Numbered from the stretch's first letter, positions 33,815 through 43,138 are shown. The stretch: 64,000 nucleotides of DNA from Scleromatobacter humisilvae (GCF_023231945.1 NZ_JAJLJH010000008.1:124001-188000); one strand, 5' to 3'. Program-made: numbers and translations. Notes: a model not told the origin generated them from the sequence alone.

Positions 33815-33927
33815 AGTCCGAACAGCATGGCCTTGGCGAAGAAGCCCAGGCCGAATGCCAGCGCCACCGTGAACAGCACGATGCCCAGGCGCGCGTTCTT
33901 GCGGCGTTGCTCGGGAGACTGAGCCAT
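33811..33927 (-). CDS. Cytochrome oxidase small assembly protein (38 aa)
   Basis: 38 residues, MAQSPEQRRKNARLG followed by a single membrane helix (about 15-35) ending in LFGL. The gene starts 20 bases after the ctaD stop and its TGA overlaps the ctaG ATG. Proteins of this size and sequence type are encoded at this exact place in many betaproteobacterial cox operons. The reading frame is easily missed because it is so short; its position, overlap and helix support it. Confidence 0.85.
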   Translation of the reverse strand: MAQSPEQRRKNARLGIVLFTVALAFGLGFFAKAMLFGL

Positions 33928-33947
33928 GGGAACCTGCGCGGCGGGCT

Positions 33948-35579
33948 TCAACCGATGACCTTGGTGGCCGTGCGATCGAGCTTGGGCGGCGTTTCGTAGG
34001 TGTGCCACGGCGCCGGCGACGGCACTTCCCACTCGAGGCCCTCGGCGCCTTCCCACGGACGCTGCGGCGCCGGCTCGCCCTTGCCGCGCATCCCAGGGAC
34101 GACGACGAACAGCAGGAAGTAGACCTGCGTCAGGCCGAAGCCCAGCGCGCCGATGGAGGCGACGGCGTTGAAGTCGGCGAACTGCATCGGGTAGTCGGCC
34201 ACGCGGCGCGGCATGCCGGCCAGGCCCAGGAAGTGCATCGGGAAGAAGGTGATGTTGAAGAACACCAGCGACGACCAGAAGTGGAACTTGCCGCGCGTCT
34301 CGCTGTACATCACGCCCGTCCACTTCGGCGCCCAGTAGTAGTAGCCGGAGAACATGCCGAACAGCGAGCCGGCCACGAGCACGTAGTGGAAGTGCGCGAC
34401 GACGTAGTAGGTGTCCTGCAGCTGGATGTCGATCGGCGCCATCGAGCAGATCAGGCCCGTGAAGCCGCCCATCGTGAACACGAAGATGAAGCCGACGGCC
34501 CACAGCATCGGGGCCTCGAAGGTCATCGAGCCGCGCCACATCGTGGCCAGCCAGTTGAAGACCTTCACGCCCGTGGGCACGGAGATCAGCATCGTGGCAT
34601 ACATGAAGAACAGCTGGCCGGTGACCGGCATGCCCGTCGTGTACATGTGGTGCGCCCACACGATGAACGACAGGATGGCGATCGACGACGTCGCGTAGAC
34701 CATCGACGTGTAGCCGAACAGGCGCTTGCGCGAGAACGCCGGCACGACCTGGCTGACGATGCCGAAGGCCGGCAGGATCATGATGTAGACCTCGGGGTGA
34801 CCGAAGAACCAGAACACGTGCTGGTACATCACCGGGTCGCCGCCGCCGGCCGGGTTGAAGAAGCTGGTGTGGAAGTGGCGGTCGGTCAGCGTCATCGTGA
34901 TGGCGCCGGCGAGCACGGGCATCACGGCGATCAGCAGGTAGGCCGTGATCAGCCAGGTCCAGACGAACATCGGCATCTTCATCAGCGTCATGCCCGGGGC
35001 GCGCATGTTGAGGATGGTGACGATGATGTTGATCGAGCCCATGATGGAGCTGGCGCCCATCAGGTGCATCGCGAAGATGCCGCCGTCCATCGACGGGCCC
35101 ATCTGCAGCGTCAGCGGCGCGTAGAGCGTCCAGCCCGCGGCGGGCGCGCCGCCGGGCAGGAAGAACGAGCCCACGAGCATCAGCGCCGCCGGGATCAGCA
35201 GCCAGAAGCTGAGGTTGTTCATGCGCGCGAACGCCATGTCGGCCGCGCCGATCTGCATCGGGATCATCCAGTTCGCGAAGCCGACGAACGCCGGCATGAT
35301 CGCGCCGAACACCATGATCAGGCCGTGCATCGTGGTGAACTGGTTGAACAGCTCGGGGTTGAAGAACTGCAGGCCGGGCTGGAACAGCTCGAGGCGGATC
35401 AGCAGTGCCAGCGTGCCGCCCACGAGGAACATCGTGAACGCGAACAGCAGGTACAGCGTGCCGATGTCCTTGTGGTTGGTCGCGAACACCCAGCGGCGCC
35501 AGCCCACCGGGTGGCCGTGCGCGTGGTCATGATCGTGATCGTGGCCGTGGTCGATCGGATGGGGCAGAACAGCACTCAT
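33948..35579 (-). CDS. ctaD: Cytochrome c oxidase subunit I (aa3 type)
   Basis: 543 residues, 12 membrane segments. Catalytic landmarks are visible: TTMHGLIMVFGAIMP for a haem a ligand His, WFFGHPEVYIMILPAFG for CuB His and the cross-linked Tyr region, HHMYTTG for the CuB pair, and YYVVAHFHYVLVAGSLFG for haem ligands. The His-rich cytoplasmic start (HPIDHGHDHDHDHAHGHP) is unusual and could bind metal. It is the core of the terminal oxidase that reduces oxygen and pumps protons. It follows ctaC by 57 bases. Confidence 0.98.
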   Translation of the reverse strand: MSAVLPHPIDHGHDHDHDHAHGHPVGWRRWVFATNHKDIGTLYLLFAFTMFLVGGTLALLIRLELFQPGLQFFNPELFNQFTTMHGLIMVFGAIMPAFVGFANWMIPMQIGAADMAFARMNNLSFWLLIPAALMLVGSFFLPGGAPAAGWTLYAPLTLQMGPSMDGGIFAMHLMGASSIMGSINIIVTILNMRAPGMTLMKMPMFVWTWLITAYLLIAVMPVLAGAITMTLTDRHFHTSFFNPAGGGDPVMYQHVFWFFGHPEVYIMILPAFGIVSQVVPAFSRKRLFGYTSMVYATSSIAILSFIVWAHHMYTTGMPVTGQLFFMYATMLISVPTGVKVFNWLATMWRGSMTFEAPMLWAVGFIFVFTMGGFTGLICSMAPIDIQLQDTYYVVAHFHYVLVAGSLFGMFSGYYYWAPKWTGVMYSETRGKFHFWSSLVFFNITFFPMHFLGLAGMPRRVADYPMQFADFNAVASIGALGFGLTQVYFLLFVVVPGMRGKGEPAPQRPWEGAEGLEWEVPSPAPWHTYETPPKLDRTATKVIG

Positions 35580-35636
35580 GAGAGGAAATCCTTCAGCGAA
35601 CGCTTGAGTCGGTCGATGGCGTGATCGAACGGCGGC

Positions 35637-36839
35637 TTACTTGGCTTCGGCAGCCACCACGTCGGACGGCTCGACGAGCTGGCCCGTGTGGTTGCTCCAC
35701 GAGTTCTTCGTGTACGTGATCGCGGCGGCGATGTCGGTCTCCGACAGCTTGCCCTGCCACGCCGGCATGGCGCCGTTCAGGCGGCCGTGCAGCACGGTGA
35801 GGATCTGCGCGTTCTTGTCGGCATCGAGCACCGTGGGCGACTTGTCCAGCGGCTTGACCGGGCCGGCGCCCGTGCCGTCCGGCTTGTGGCAGACGGCGCA
35901 GTTGGCGAGGTAGACCTTCTCGCCGCGGGCCATCAGCGGGGCCATCTCCCAGACCTTCTTCGGATCGTCGGCCGCGGCGGCCAGCGCCTTCTTCTGCTTG
36001 TCGACCCAGGCCGTGTAGTCGGCGGCGGACAGCACGTCGACGCGGATCGGCATGAACGCATGCTCCTTGCCGCACAGCTCCGAGCACATGCCGTAGTAGG
36101 TGCCGACCTTGTCGGCCAGGAACCAGGTGTCGCGCACGAAGCCGGGGATCGCGTCCTGCTTGACGCCGAAGGCCGGCACGCTCCACGAGTGGATCACGTC
36201 GTCGGCGGTGGTGATGACGCGCACCTTCTTGTTGACGGGCACCACCAGCGGGTTGTCGACCTTGAGCAGGTAGTCGTTGCCGGCCGGCTGTCCTTCCTCG
36301 GACAGGTTGCGCTGCGCGGTGTCGAGCGTGGAGATGAAGGCCAGGCCCTCGCCCTCGCCCTTGACGTAGTCGTAGCCCCACTTCCACTGGTAGCCCGTGG
36401 CCTTGATCGTGAGGTCGGCGCCCGTCGTGTCCTTCATCGCGACGACGGTGCGCGTCGCGAACGCGCCCATCAGGATGACGATGATGAACGGCACCACCGT
36501 CCAGGCGATCTCGACCGCGGTGCTTTCGTGGAAGTTGGCCGCCTTGTGGCCCACGCTCTTGCGATGCTTGATGATCGAATAGAACATGAAGCCGAACACG
36601 ACCACGAAGATGATCGTGCAGACGATGAGCATCCAATAGTGCAGTTCCTTCTGCTGGCGCGCGATCTCGGTGACGGCGGGCTGGAAGTCGAGGCCCAGCA
36701 CCTTGGGGCCGCCGGGAAGGTCGGTCACCGATTTGTCACCGAAGGCCAGCGCCGCGCTGGTGGTCGCCAATGCGGACAGCGCCAGGGCGGCGTGCGCCGC
36801 GCGGTGTCCCAGCTTGCGAATCGTCATCATCGTCGTCAC
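35637..36839 (-). CDS. ctaC: Cytochrome c oxidase subunit II with fused C-terminal cytochrome c
   Basis: 400 residues from a GTG at 36839, chosen because AAGGA lies 9-10 bases upstream; two ATGs follow within five codons. Signal peptide, two membrane helices (about 55-80 and 95-120), then the CuA cupredoxin domain with Cys 252, Cys 256, His 260 and Met 263 (CSELCGKEHAFM). A c-type haem domain follows with CAVCH at 314-318, so this is a caa3-like subunit II. Electrons pass from soluble cytochrome c or the fused haem to CuA. It heads the oxidase operon. Confidence 0.97.
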   Translation of the reverse strand: MTTMMTIRKLGHRAAHAALALSALATTSAALAFGDKSVTDLPGGPKVLGLDFQPAVTEIARQQKELHYWMLIVCTIIFVVVFGFMFYSIIKHRKSVGHKAANFHESTAVEIAWTVVPFIIVILMGAFATRTVVAMKDTTGADLTIKATGYQWKWGYDYVKGEGEGLAFISTLDTAQRNLSEEGQPAGNDYLLKVDNPLVVPVNKKVRVITTADDVIHSWSVPAFGVKQDAIPGFVRDTWFLADKVGTYYGMCSELCGKEHAFMPIRVDVLSAADYTAWVDKQKKALAAAADDPKKVWEMAPLMARGEKVYLANCAVCHKPDGTGAGPVKPLDKSPTVLDADKNAQILTVLHGRLNGAMPAWQGKLSETDIAAAITYTKNSWSNHTGQLVEPSDVVAAEAK

Positions 36840-37038
36840 GTAGTTCGATCCTTCTTGTCGGGCCTGGGCCTATGCGTGGCCCGAGTTCGGCTTGATCAGA
36901 GGTCGCGTGCAAGCCCCTTCCGGAAGGGCGCGCACAGGAGAGGTGCACTTCAGACACAAGACCCAATCGATTCTAGGGCCTGTTCATGCCAAAAAAGTGC
37001 CTGGGGGACTCAGCGTAAGCCCTGCCCCACGCCTCGGT

Positions 37039-37971
37039 TCAACGAGGTTGACGGCCTCGGCTCAGCATGGCCTTCATGTCGTCGAGGCCCACCTGCGTCT
37101 GCTCGGACAGCTTCGCGCGCGGCCCCGGCTTGAACGCGTGGCCATAGACGATCTCGAACTCGAGCACCACGCGGCCCTGCGCGTCGACGTGCGCGCCGAG
37201 CGCCGCGAGCAGGCGGTCGCGCCAGCGCGGCGTGCGCAGGCCCGCGAAGCGCGCGGCGTCGTTGTTCGCGCCGAGGCTGCGCAATTCCTCCAGCGCGGCC
37301 TGCGGGCTGCTCCAGGTCAGCCGCAGCGTCTCCTGGTCCATGACGGGATCGGCGAAGCCGGCCTCGACCAGCATGTCGCCGAGGTCGTGCATGTCGGTCC
37401 AGGGCGCATACGGCGTGCCCCATCCGTGGGTGCGATAGAGGTCGCGCAGGGCGACCAGCGTGCCGGGGCCCAGCGTCGTGAACATCAGGAAGCCGTCGAC
37501 CACCAGCGCGCGCTGCCACTCGCGCATCAGCGTGGGAGCGTCTTGCGCCCAGTGCAGGCTCATGTTCGACCAGACGAGCTGCGCCTGCGCCGGCGGCACC
37601 GCCGACTGCGCGATCGCGCGCGGGCCGCTCGCGCCCAGGCCAAGCCAGCGCCGCCACGCGGGCGTCGCGGCGATCGTGGCCGAGCCGGCCGGCGCGGACG
37701 CCGTCGCAGCCTCCGGCCGCAGCACGCCGGTGACCGTCGCCTTCGGATAGGCCTGCGCCAGCTGCGCCGCGCCGGCGCCCAGTTCGCTCCACCAGTCGAA
37801 CACGTGGTGCGGCACCTGCTTGACGATGGACAGCCGCTCGGCCAGCCGGCGCGCGATCTCCCCGTGCAGCCACGGCGGCGCCGACTGCGCGGCGAGCCGG
37901 GCCCACGCGCGGTCCAGCGCGCGCGGATCGAGGCGTTCCGGGCGGGATTCGACGATGGGTGACGCAGCCAT
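37039..37971 (-). CDS. BioC-like SAM-dependent methyltransferase
   Basis: 310 residues, ATG at 37971. It resembles BioC (malonyl-ACP O-methyltransferase), with LDRAWARLAAQSAPPWLHGEIARRLAERL at the start, a degenerate SAM-binding motif (WWSELGAGAAQLAQ), VWSNMSLHWAQD and LMFTTLGPGTLVALRDLYRTHGW. BioC primes biotin synthesis, but no bio genes are nearby and motif I lacks the usual Asp. The substrate is therefore uncertain. It is divergent from comF, with only 19 bases between the start codons, so its promoter lies inside that gene. Confidence 0.75.
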   Translation of the reverse strand: MAASPIVESRPERLDPRALDRAWARLAAQSAPPWLHGEIARRLAERLSIVKQVPHHVFDWWSELGAGAAQLAQAYPKATVTGVLRPEAATASAPAGSATIAATPAWRRWLGLGASGPRAIAQSAVPPAQAQLVWSNMSLHWAQDAPTLMREWQRALVVDGFLMFTTLGPGTLVALRDLYRTHGWGTPYAPWTDMHDLGDMLVEAGFADPVMDQETLRLTWSSPQAALEELRSLGANNDAARFAGLRTPRWRDRLLAALGAHVDAQGRVVLEFEIVYGHAFKPGPRAKLSEQTQVGLDDMKAMLSRGRQPR

Positions 37972-37990
37972 GCGGCAGTATATTGAGCCG

Positions 37991-38779
37991 ATGACTTCGC
38001 GGCCCGACCCCTCCGCCATGGCCGCAGGCGGCGCCGGGCCAAGCGCGCCCCGCTTGACGAACGCCCGCAACCTGCTGGCCCGCTGGCGCGCCGCGGCCGG
38101 CGGCCGCTGCCTGGTGTGCCGCGGCTGGTGCGACGGCGGGCTGTGCCGCCACTGCGACGCGCGCTTCGCGTTCGCCCGCGAGCGCTGCGACGGCTGCGGG
38201 CTGCCGTTCGTGGTCCCGCCGACGGATGGCGACAACGCGCGCTGCGTCCGCTGCCGCCTGGCGCCGCCGCCGTGGTCGCGCGTGGTGACCGGCGTCGACT
38301 ACGGCTATCCGTGGGATCGCCCGCTCGCCGACCTCAAGTTCCACCAGCGCCTCGAACCCGCGGACGCGCTGCTGCGGCCGCTGCTGGCACGGCTGGACGA
38401 CCTACGCGGCAGCGACGTGCGCGTCGCCTGCGTGCCGCTGTCGCGCGAACGCCTGCGCGAACGCGGCTACAACCAGTCGTGGGAGCTCGCGCGCCGCCTC
38501 GCCCGCGCGCTGTCGCTCGACGCGCGCGCCGACGCGCTGTTTCGCGTGCGCGACACCGGCCACCAGCTGGGCCTGCACCGGTCGGAGCGCGCGAGGAACC
38601 TGCAGGGCGCCTTCGTCGTCACGCCGCGCCACGCGGCCTGGGTGCGCGGCGCGCGCATCGCGCTGGTCGACGACGTGCTCACCACCGGCGCCACCGCGCA
38701 GGCAGCCACGCGCACGCTGCGCGCGGCGGGCGCCCGCGAGGTGCACGTGTGGGTGGTCGCGCGCACGCCGGAGTCCTGA
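37991..38779 (+). CDS. comF: ComF-family phosphoribosyltransferase-like protein
   Basis: 262 residues from the ATG at 37991; 38018 is possible too. The N-terminal zinc-binding part holds four Cys pairs (CLVCRGWC, CRHC, CDGCG, CVRCR). The C-terminal phosphoribosyltransferase domain has CVPLSRERLRERGYNQSWELAR and the PRPP loop IALVDDVLTTGATAQAA. ComF proteins take part in natural DNA uptake and recombination (ComFC/GntX group). No other competence genes are adjacent. Confidence 0.92.
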   Translation: MTSRPDPSAMAAGGAGPSAPRLTNARNLLARWRAAAGGRCLVCRGWCDGGLCRHCDARFAFARERCDGCGLPFVVPPTDGDNARCVRCRLAPPPWSRVVTGVDYGYPWDRPLADLKFHQRLEPADALLRPLLARLDDLRGSDVRVACVPLSRERLRERGYNQSWELARRLARALSLDARADALFRVRDTGHQLGLHRSERARNLQGAFVVTPRHAAWVRGARIALVDDVLTTGATAQAATRTLRAAGAREVHVWVVARTPES

Positions 38780-38798
38780 GCCAGCGGACAATGTGGCC

Positions 38799-39263
38799 AT
38801 GTTCAAGATCGTCCTCGTCCATCCCGAGATCCCGCCCAACACCGGCAACGTGATCCGCCTCGCGGCCAACACCGGCTGCGAGCTGCACCTGATCGAGCCG
38901 CTGGGCTTCTCGATGGAGGACAAGCTGCTGCGCCGCGCCGGCCTCGACTATCACGAGTTCGCCGACGTCCGCCGCCACGCGCGCTGGGAGGACTACGCCG
39001 CCACCGTCGACCCGTCGCGCTGCTTCGCGTTCTCCACGCGCGGCACCGGCACGCTGGCGAGCGTCGACTGGAAGGCCGGCGACAGCCTGGTCTTCGGCAG
39101 CGAATCGGCCGGACTGCCGCCCGCGCTGCGCGAGCAGTTTCCGCCTGAGCGACTGGTTCGCCTGCCGCTGCTGCCGGGCCAGCGCAGCCTCAACCTGAGC
39201 AACGCCGTGGCGGTGGCGGTGTTCGAGGCGTGGCGCGTCAACGGCTACGCCGGAAGCGTGTAG
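38799..39263 (+). CDS. trmL: tRNA (cytidine(34)-2'-O)-methyltransferase TrmL
   Basis: 154 residues, ATG at 38799. SPOUT-family marks are clear: HPEIPPNTGNVIRLAANTGCELHLIEPLGF at the start, LVFGSESAGLP in the middle, and the knot segment LPGQRSLNLSNAVAVAVFEAWR. It methylates the wobble ribose of tRNA-Leu. Its TAG stop is part of the palindrome shared with gpsA. Confidence 0.96.
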   Translation: MFKIVLVHPEIPPNTGNVIRLAANTGCELHLIEPLGFSMEDKLLRRAGLDYHEFADVRRHARWEDYAATVDPSRCFAFSTRGTGTLASVDWKAGDSLVFGSESAGLPPALREQFPPERLVRLPLLPGQRSLNLSNAVAVAVFEAWRVNGYAGSV

Positions 39264-39295
39264 GGCGGGTTAGCCGCAGGCGTAACCCGCCCTAC
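39260..39295. terminator. Palindromic element carrying the stop codons of trmL and gpsA
   Basis: GTAGGGCGGGTTA (39260-39272) and TAACCCGCCCTAC (39283-39295) form a perfect 13-bp inverted repeat around a GC-rich 10-base loop. The trmL stop TAG lies in the left arm and the gpsA stop TAG, read on the minus strand, lies in the right arm. It resembles a repetitive extragenic palindrome common in Proteobacteria and may end transcription from both sides. No T tract is present. Confidence 0.75.
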
Positions 39296-40275
39296 AGCCC
39301 CTCGTCGCGGGAATCGCGCCGCATCAGCGACGACACCGCGTCCCGCGCCGCGATGCGCCGGTGGATCACGGCCGACACCATGTCGGCGATCGGCATCGCC
39401 ACGCCGTTGTCGTGCGCGAGCCGCGTGACGGTCTCGGCGCAGTAGACGCCTTCGGCCACGTGGCCCAGGCGTTCGAGGATGTCCTTCAGCGCCAGGCCCT
39501 GCGCCAGCATCAGCCCGACCTTGCGATTGCGCGACAGGTCGCCGGTGGCGGTGAGCACCAGGTCGCCGAGGCCGGACAGGCCCATGAAGGTGTCGGCATG
39601 CGCGCCCAGCGCGACACCCAGCCGCGTCATCTCGGCCAGCCCGCGCGTGATCAGCGCGGCGCGCGCGTTGAGGCCCAGGTTCAGGCCATCGGCGATGCCG
39701 GTGGCGATGGCGAGCACGTTCTTGACGGCACCGCCCACTTCCACGCCGACGACGTCGGTCGAGCGATAGATACGCAGCGTCTCGCTGTGGAACGCGTTGA
39801 CAGCGAGGTCGCACAAGGCCGGGTCGCCGCTGGCGGCGACGAGCGCCGTCGGGCTGCCGCCGGCCACTTCCTGCGCGAAGCTGGGGCCCGACAGCACGCC
39901 CACCGACGCCCGCGGGAGCACGCTGGCCGCGATCTGGTGGCCCAGCGATCCGGTGGCGGATTCGACACCCTTGCAGAGCCAGAACACGCAGGCGTGGCCC
40001 GGCAGCGCGGCCAGCCGCTCGCGCAGCGAGGCCATCGGCGTCGCGACGATCACCAGGCCGCCCTCGGCATGCGCGAGCGCCGCGGCGTGGTCGGACGTGA
40101 CGGCCAACTGGTCCGGCCACACGGCGTGCGGCAGGTAGCGCGCGTTGCGGCGCTCGGCCGCCATCTGCTGCGCCTGCGCGGCGTCGCGCGCCCACAGCAG
40201 CACGCGATGGCGCCGCGCCGCGGCGATCGCGAGGGCGGTGCCCCAGGCACCGGCGCCAATGACGGAGATGCGCAT
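39292..40275 (-). CDS. gpsA: Glycerol-3-phosphate dehydrogenase [NAD(P)+]
   Basis: 327 residues. The dinucleotide fold begins with [12 protein letters not shown], and family blocks follow: [48 protein letters not shown], and [22 protein letters not shown]. It reduces dihydroxyacetone phosphate to sn-glycerol 3-phosphate for phospholipid synthesis. It is downstream of secB by 64 bases, a frequent pairing in Proteobacteria. Confidence 0.97.
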   Translation of the reverse strand: MRISVIGAGAWGTALAIAAARRHRVLLWARDAAQAQQMAAERRNARYLPHAVWPDQLAVTSDHAAALAHAEGGLVIVATPMASLRERLAALPGHACVFWLCKGVESATGSLGHQIAASVLPRASVGVLSGPSFAQEVAGGSPTALVAASGDPALCDLAVNAFHSETLRIYRSTDVVGVEVGGAVKNVLAIATGIADGLNLGLNARAALITRGLAEMTRLGVALGAHADTFMGLSGLGDLVLTATGDLSRNRKVGLMLAQGLALKDILERLGHVAEGVYCAETVTRLAHDNGVAMPIADMVSAVIHRRIAARDAVSSLMRRDSRDEGL

Positions 40276-40339
40276 GGGAGCGGGTCTCGGCAGGAAGACG
40301 GATCAATCGGCACGGAGCAGGCCCCGTGCCGGGTCGACC

Positions 40340-40807
40340 TCAGTTCGGTGCGCCGTTGGCCGACGCGGCCTGCGCGAGCTGGGCCTGCTGCTGCGCCTCG
40401 AACATCGCCTGGAAGTTGACTTCGGCCAGCAGGATCGGCGGGAAGCCGGCGCGCGTGCAGACGTCGGAGACGATGGCGCGCAGGTACGGGTAGAGCATCT
40501 GCGGGCAGACGACGCCCAGGATGCCCTGCTGCTGCTCGGCCGGCACGTTGCGGATCTCGAAGATGCCGGCCTGCTTGGCCTCGACCAGGAACAGCACGCG
40601 CTCGCCGACCTTGGTCGTGACCGTGGCGGTGACCGTGACCTCGAACAGGCTCTGGGCGACGGCCTCGGCCGACATGCTCAGCTGGATGTCGACCGCCGGC
40701 TGCGTCTGCTCGAGCAGCACCTGCGGCGAGTTCGGTTGCTCGAGCGACAGATCCTTCAGGTAGATGCGCTGGATCTGGAAAACGGGGGATTGGTCTTGTT
40801 CAGCCAT
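40340..40807 (-). CDS. secB: Protein-export chaperone SecB
   Basis: 155 residues, normal length. [20 protein letters not shown] at the start and [36 protein letters not shown] near the end are diagnostic. SecB is a tetrameric cytosolic chaperone that keeps preproteins unfolded for SecA. The grxC-secB-gpsA order is typical of Proteobacteria; here a terminator hairpin separates grxC from secB. Confidence 0.98.
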   Translation of the reverse strand: MAEQDQSPVFQIQRIYLKDLSLEQPNSPQVLLEQTQPAVDIQLSMSAEAVAQSLFEVTVTATVTTKVGERVLFLVEAKQAGIFEIRNVPAEQQQGILGVVCPQMLYPYLRAIVSDVCTRAGFPPILLAEVNFQAMFEAQQQAQLAQAASANGAPN

Positions 40808-40817
40808 GGATGTCTCG

Positions 40818-40853
40818 AAAAAAACGAAGCCCGCAAACCGGGACGGTGCGGGC
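40818..40853 (-). terminator. Rho-independent terminator after grxC (minus strand)
   Basis: Read on the minus strand, GCCCGCA (40853-40847) pairs with TGCGGGC (40835-40829), followed four bases later by seven T residues (40824-40818). It lies between the grxC stop and the secB start on the same strand, so secB probably has either readthrough or its own promoter near here. Confidence 0.75.
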
Positions 40854-40905
40854 TGCAGCGCGCATTATGTCGCAGGGCTCGTGACGAGCCGGTGAGGAAT
40901 AGTCC

Positions 40906-41163
40906 TCAGCCGTTGAGCAGCGGAACCAGGCCGCCTTTCTGGTCGAGCGCGATCAGGTCGTCGCAGCCGCCCACCCACGTCTCGCCGATGAAGATCTGCG
41001 GCACCGTGCGGCGGCCCGTCCTGGCGATCATCTCGTCGCGCTGCGACGGGTTCAGGTCGACTCGGATCTCGTCGATCGCCTCGACGCCGCGCTGCTTGAG
41101 CAACTGCTTCGCGCGGATGCAGTACGGGCAGACCTGGGTGGTGAACATGCGGACCGGATTCAT
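40906..41163 (-). CDS. grxC: Glutaredoxin 3
   Basis: 85 residues, with active site CPYC at 12-15, cis-Pro motif RRTVPQIFIGE and GGCDDLIALDQKGGL, all typical of GrxC. It reduces mixed disulfides with glutathione in the cytosol. It lies 130 bases downstream of the rhodanese gene. Confidence 0.96.
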   Translation of the reverse strand: MNPVRMFTTQVCPYCIRAKQLLKQRGVEAIDEIRVDLNPSQRDEMIARTGRRTVPQIFIGETWVGGCDDLIALDQKGGLVPLLNG

Positions 41164-41293
41164 GGGGACGTGCGCCTCGGCGATCGAGGAAGAACTGCTG
41201 ATGTGCCCGATTTTCGCGCAGCGCGTTCAACCTTGCATGGCCAGGTGACAAGTCCGTGGCGATCCGCGTGACGGAATCGCGCGGTTGAGCGGG

Positions 41294-41716
41294 TCAAGTC
41301 GGCGCGGCCGAGGTCTCGATGGGCATGTTCGCGGCCTTCCAGGCGGTCAACCCGCCGGCCAGCACGACCGGCTTGGCATAGCCCTTGGCCTCCAGCGCCT
41401 TGGCCGCCTTCGCGGCGCGCTTGCCGCTCGCGCACACCAGGACGACCGGCAGCGTCTTGTTCTTCGGCAGCTCGGGCGCGACCTCGAGGCGGCCGATCGG
41501 GATGTTCCTCGAGCCGACGATGTGGCCGGCGGCGAACTCGCCCGGCTCGCTGACGTCGATCACGCTGGCCTTCTCGCGATTCATCAGGCGCACCGCCTCG
41601 GTCGGCGAGACGCCCGCGTTGCGCGCCCCGTTGATCGTCGGCCACAGCAGCAGGCCGCCGGCGACGAGGACGGCCAGGATCAGGAGCCAGACGGTGGGAT
41701 CGGAAAAGAAGGTCAC
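41294..41716 (-). CDS. Membrane-anchored rhodanese-like sulfurtransferase
   Basis: 140 residues from the GTG at 41716, which places one membrane helix at residues 9-27 right after [10 protein letters not shown]; a longer GTG start at 41767 would overlap promoter-like DNA. A single rhodanese domain follows with [20 protein letters not shown] and the active-site loop CASGKRA (Cys 95). The grxC-secB neighbourhood matches YibN-type proteins of Proteobacteria. It probably handles sulfane sulfur at the membrane. Confidence 0.88.
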   Translation of the reverse strand: MTFFSDPTVWLLILAVLVAGGLLLWPTINGARNAGVSPTEAVRLMNREKASVIDVSEPGEFAAGHIVGSRNIPIGRLEVAPELPKNKTLPVVLVCASGKRAAKAAKALEAKGYAKPVVLAGGLTAWKAANMPIETSAAPT

Positions 41717-41816
41717 GGGTCGCCGTTCGCAGGAGGTTCGGGGGAAAGACGCGATTATAGAATTCACCGCTCATCCGACACGACTGAATGCGCCACACGG
41801 CGCGAGGCCTTCATCC

Positions 41817-42563
41817 ATGTACAAGCTCGTCCTGATCCGCCACGGCGAATCCACCTGGAACCTCGAGAACCGCTTCACCGGCTGGACCGATGTCGAGCTC
41901 ACCGCCACGGGCGTCGCGCAGGCGCGCACCGCGGGCGAGCTGCTGAAGGAAGCCGGCTACGAGTTCGACGTCGCCTACACCTCGGTGCTCAAGCGCGCGA
42001 TCTGGACGCTGTGGCACTGCCTGGACACGATGGACCGCACCTGGCTGCCCATCGTCAACGACTGGCGGCTGAACGAACGTCACTACGGCGGCCTGCAGGG
42101 CCTGAACAAGGCCGACATGGCCAAGGAGTACGGCGACGAGCAGGTGCTGATCTGGCGCCGCAGCTACGACACGCCGCCGCCCGCGCTCGAGGCCGACGAC
42201 CCGCGCGGCCAGCGCCACGACCTGCGCTACGCCAGGCTCGACCCGGCGCAGATCCCGCTCACCGAATGCCTGAAGGACACCGTCGCCCGCGTGCTGCCGT
42301 GCTGGAACGAGGTGCTGGCGCCGGCGATCAGGTCGGGCCAGCGCATCGTCGTCGCCGCGCACGGCAACTCGATCCGCGCGCTGGTGAAGTACCTCGACAA
42401 CATCGGCGACGCCGACATCGTGGGCGTCAACATCCCCAACGGCATCCCGCTGGTCTACGAGCTCGACGCCGACCTCAAGCCGATCAAGAGCTACTACCTC
42501 GGCGACGCCGAGGCCGCCGCCAGGGCCGCCGCGGCCGTCGCCGCGCAAGGCAAGAAGGCCTGA
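41817..42563 (+). CDS. gpmA: 2,3-bisphosphoglycerate-dependent phosphoglycerate mutase
   Basis: 248 residues from the ATG at 41817. The catalytic RHGES is at residues 8-12 and the second His in [40 protein letters not shown] and [12 protein letters not shown] are diagnostic for dPGM. It interconverts 3- and 2-phosphoglycerate in glycolysis and gluconeogenesis. The C-terminus has an Ala-rich tail ([18 protein letters not shown]). It is divergent from the rhodanese gene; ATTATAGAATTC at about 41754-41765 may hold promoter elements for both. Confidence 0.97.
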   Translation: MYKLVLIRHGESTWNLENRFTGWTDVELTATGVAQARTAGELLKEAGYEFDVAYTSVLKRAIWTLWHCLDTMDRTWLPIVNDWRLNERHYGGLQGLNKADMAKEYGDEQVLIWRRSYDTPPPALEADDPRGQRHDLRYARLDPAQIPLTECLKDTVARVLPCWNEVLAPAIRSGQRIVVAAHGNSIRALVKYLDNIGDADIVGVNIPNGIPLVYELDADLKPIKSYYLGDAEAAARAAAAVAAQGKKA

Positions 42564-42576
42564 GCCGGAGGCTGCG

Positions 42577-43008
42577 GTGCACGCCATCACCCTGCAGCTG
42601 ATCTACGACGGCAAGGGCCCGGCCCTCTGGACGCCCGCGCCCGGCGCCTTCGGCCTGCAGGACAAGGCCGGCGCGCTGCACGTGGGCAAGGCGGCCGCGG
42701 CCGGCGCCGTCGTCTTCGACTTCACGCTGCAGGTGAAGTCGCTGGACTCGGAGATCGCCGTGCTGACTGGCGACTTCGCGCACGGCAGCCCCGCCGAGCG
42801 CTTCCTCTACCTCGGCTGGGCCAATACCGCCGGGGGTTTCGCGCAGCGGCTCAAGCTGCCGCTGTTCAACATCACGTCGGCCCAGGTTCGCGAGGCGCTC
42901 GCGAAGGGGACGCCGCTGATGGCGACGCTGGTCGACCATCATCCGAAGGCCACGTCCACCGGCGCCAACATCGGCGGCGCGCGGGCCGTCGACTGGACAC
43001 TCGCTTAG
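42577..43008 (+). CDS. DUF5990 family protein
   Basis: 143 residues from a GTG at 42577, supported by GGAGG six bases upstream. The sequence reads as a small beta-rich protein (FDFTLQVKSLDSEIAVLTGDFAHGSPAERFLYLGWANTAG) and matches my recollection of DUF5990. Function is unknown. It starts 13 bases after gpmA and may be co-transcribed. Confidence 0.75.
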   Translation: MHAITLQLIYDGKGPALWTPAPGAFGLQDKAGALHVGKAAAAGAVVFDFTLQVKSLDSEIAVLTGDFAHGSPAERFLYLGWANTAGGFAQRLKLPLFNITSAQVREALAKGTPLMATLVDHHPKATSTGANIGGARAVDWTLA

Positions 43009-43138
43009 TCCACGGCCCCTAGCTTGACCTGAACCGCACGCGCATCGCGCGGCATCCACGCGGATCCAGCACGCGACGGGCCCTCGGCATCGAACCCGCG
43101 CGCGCCCTCGCGTCGATGCCACGGATTCAGGAGGCCCG

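Noticed and set aside
37972-37990. The 19-base gap between the BioC-like and ComF genes as a complete bidirectional promoter
   Set aside because: It is too short for two promoters; they must lie in the flanking coding DNA, or one start is misplaced.
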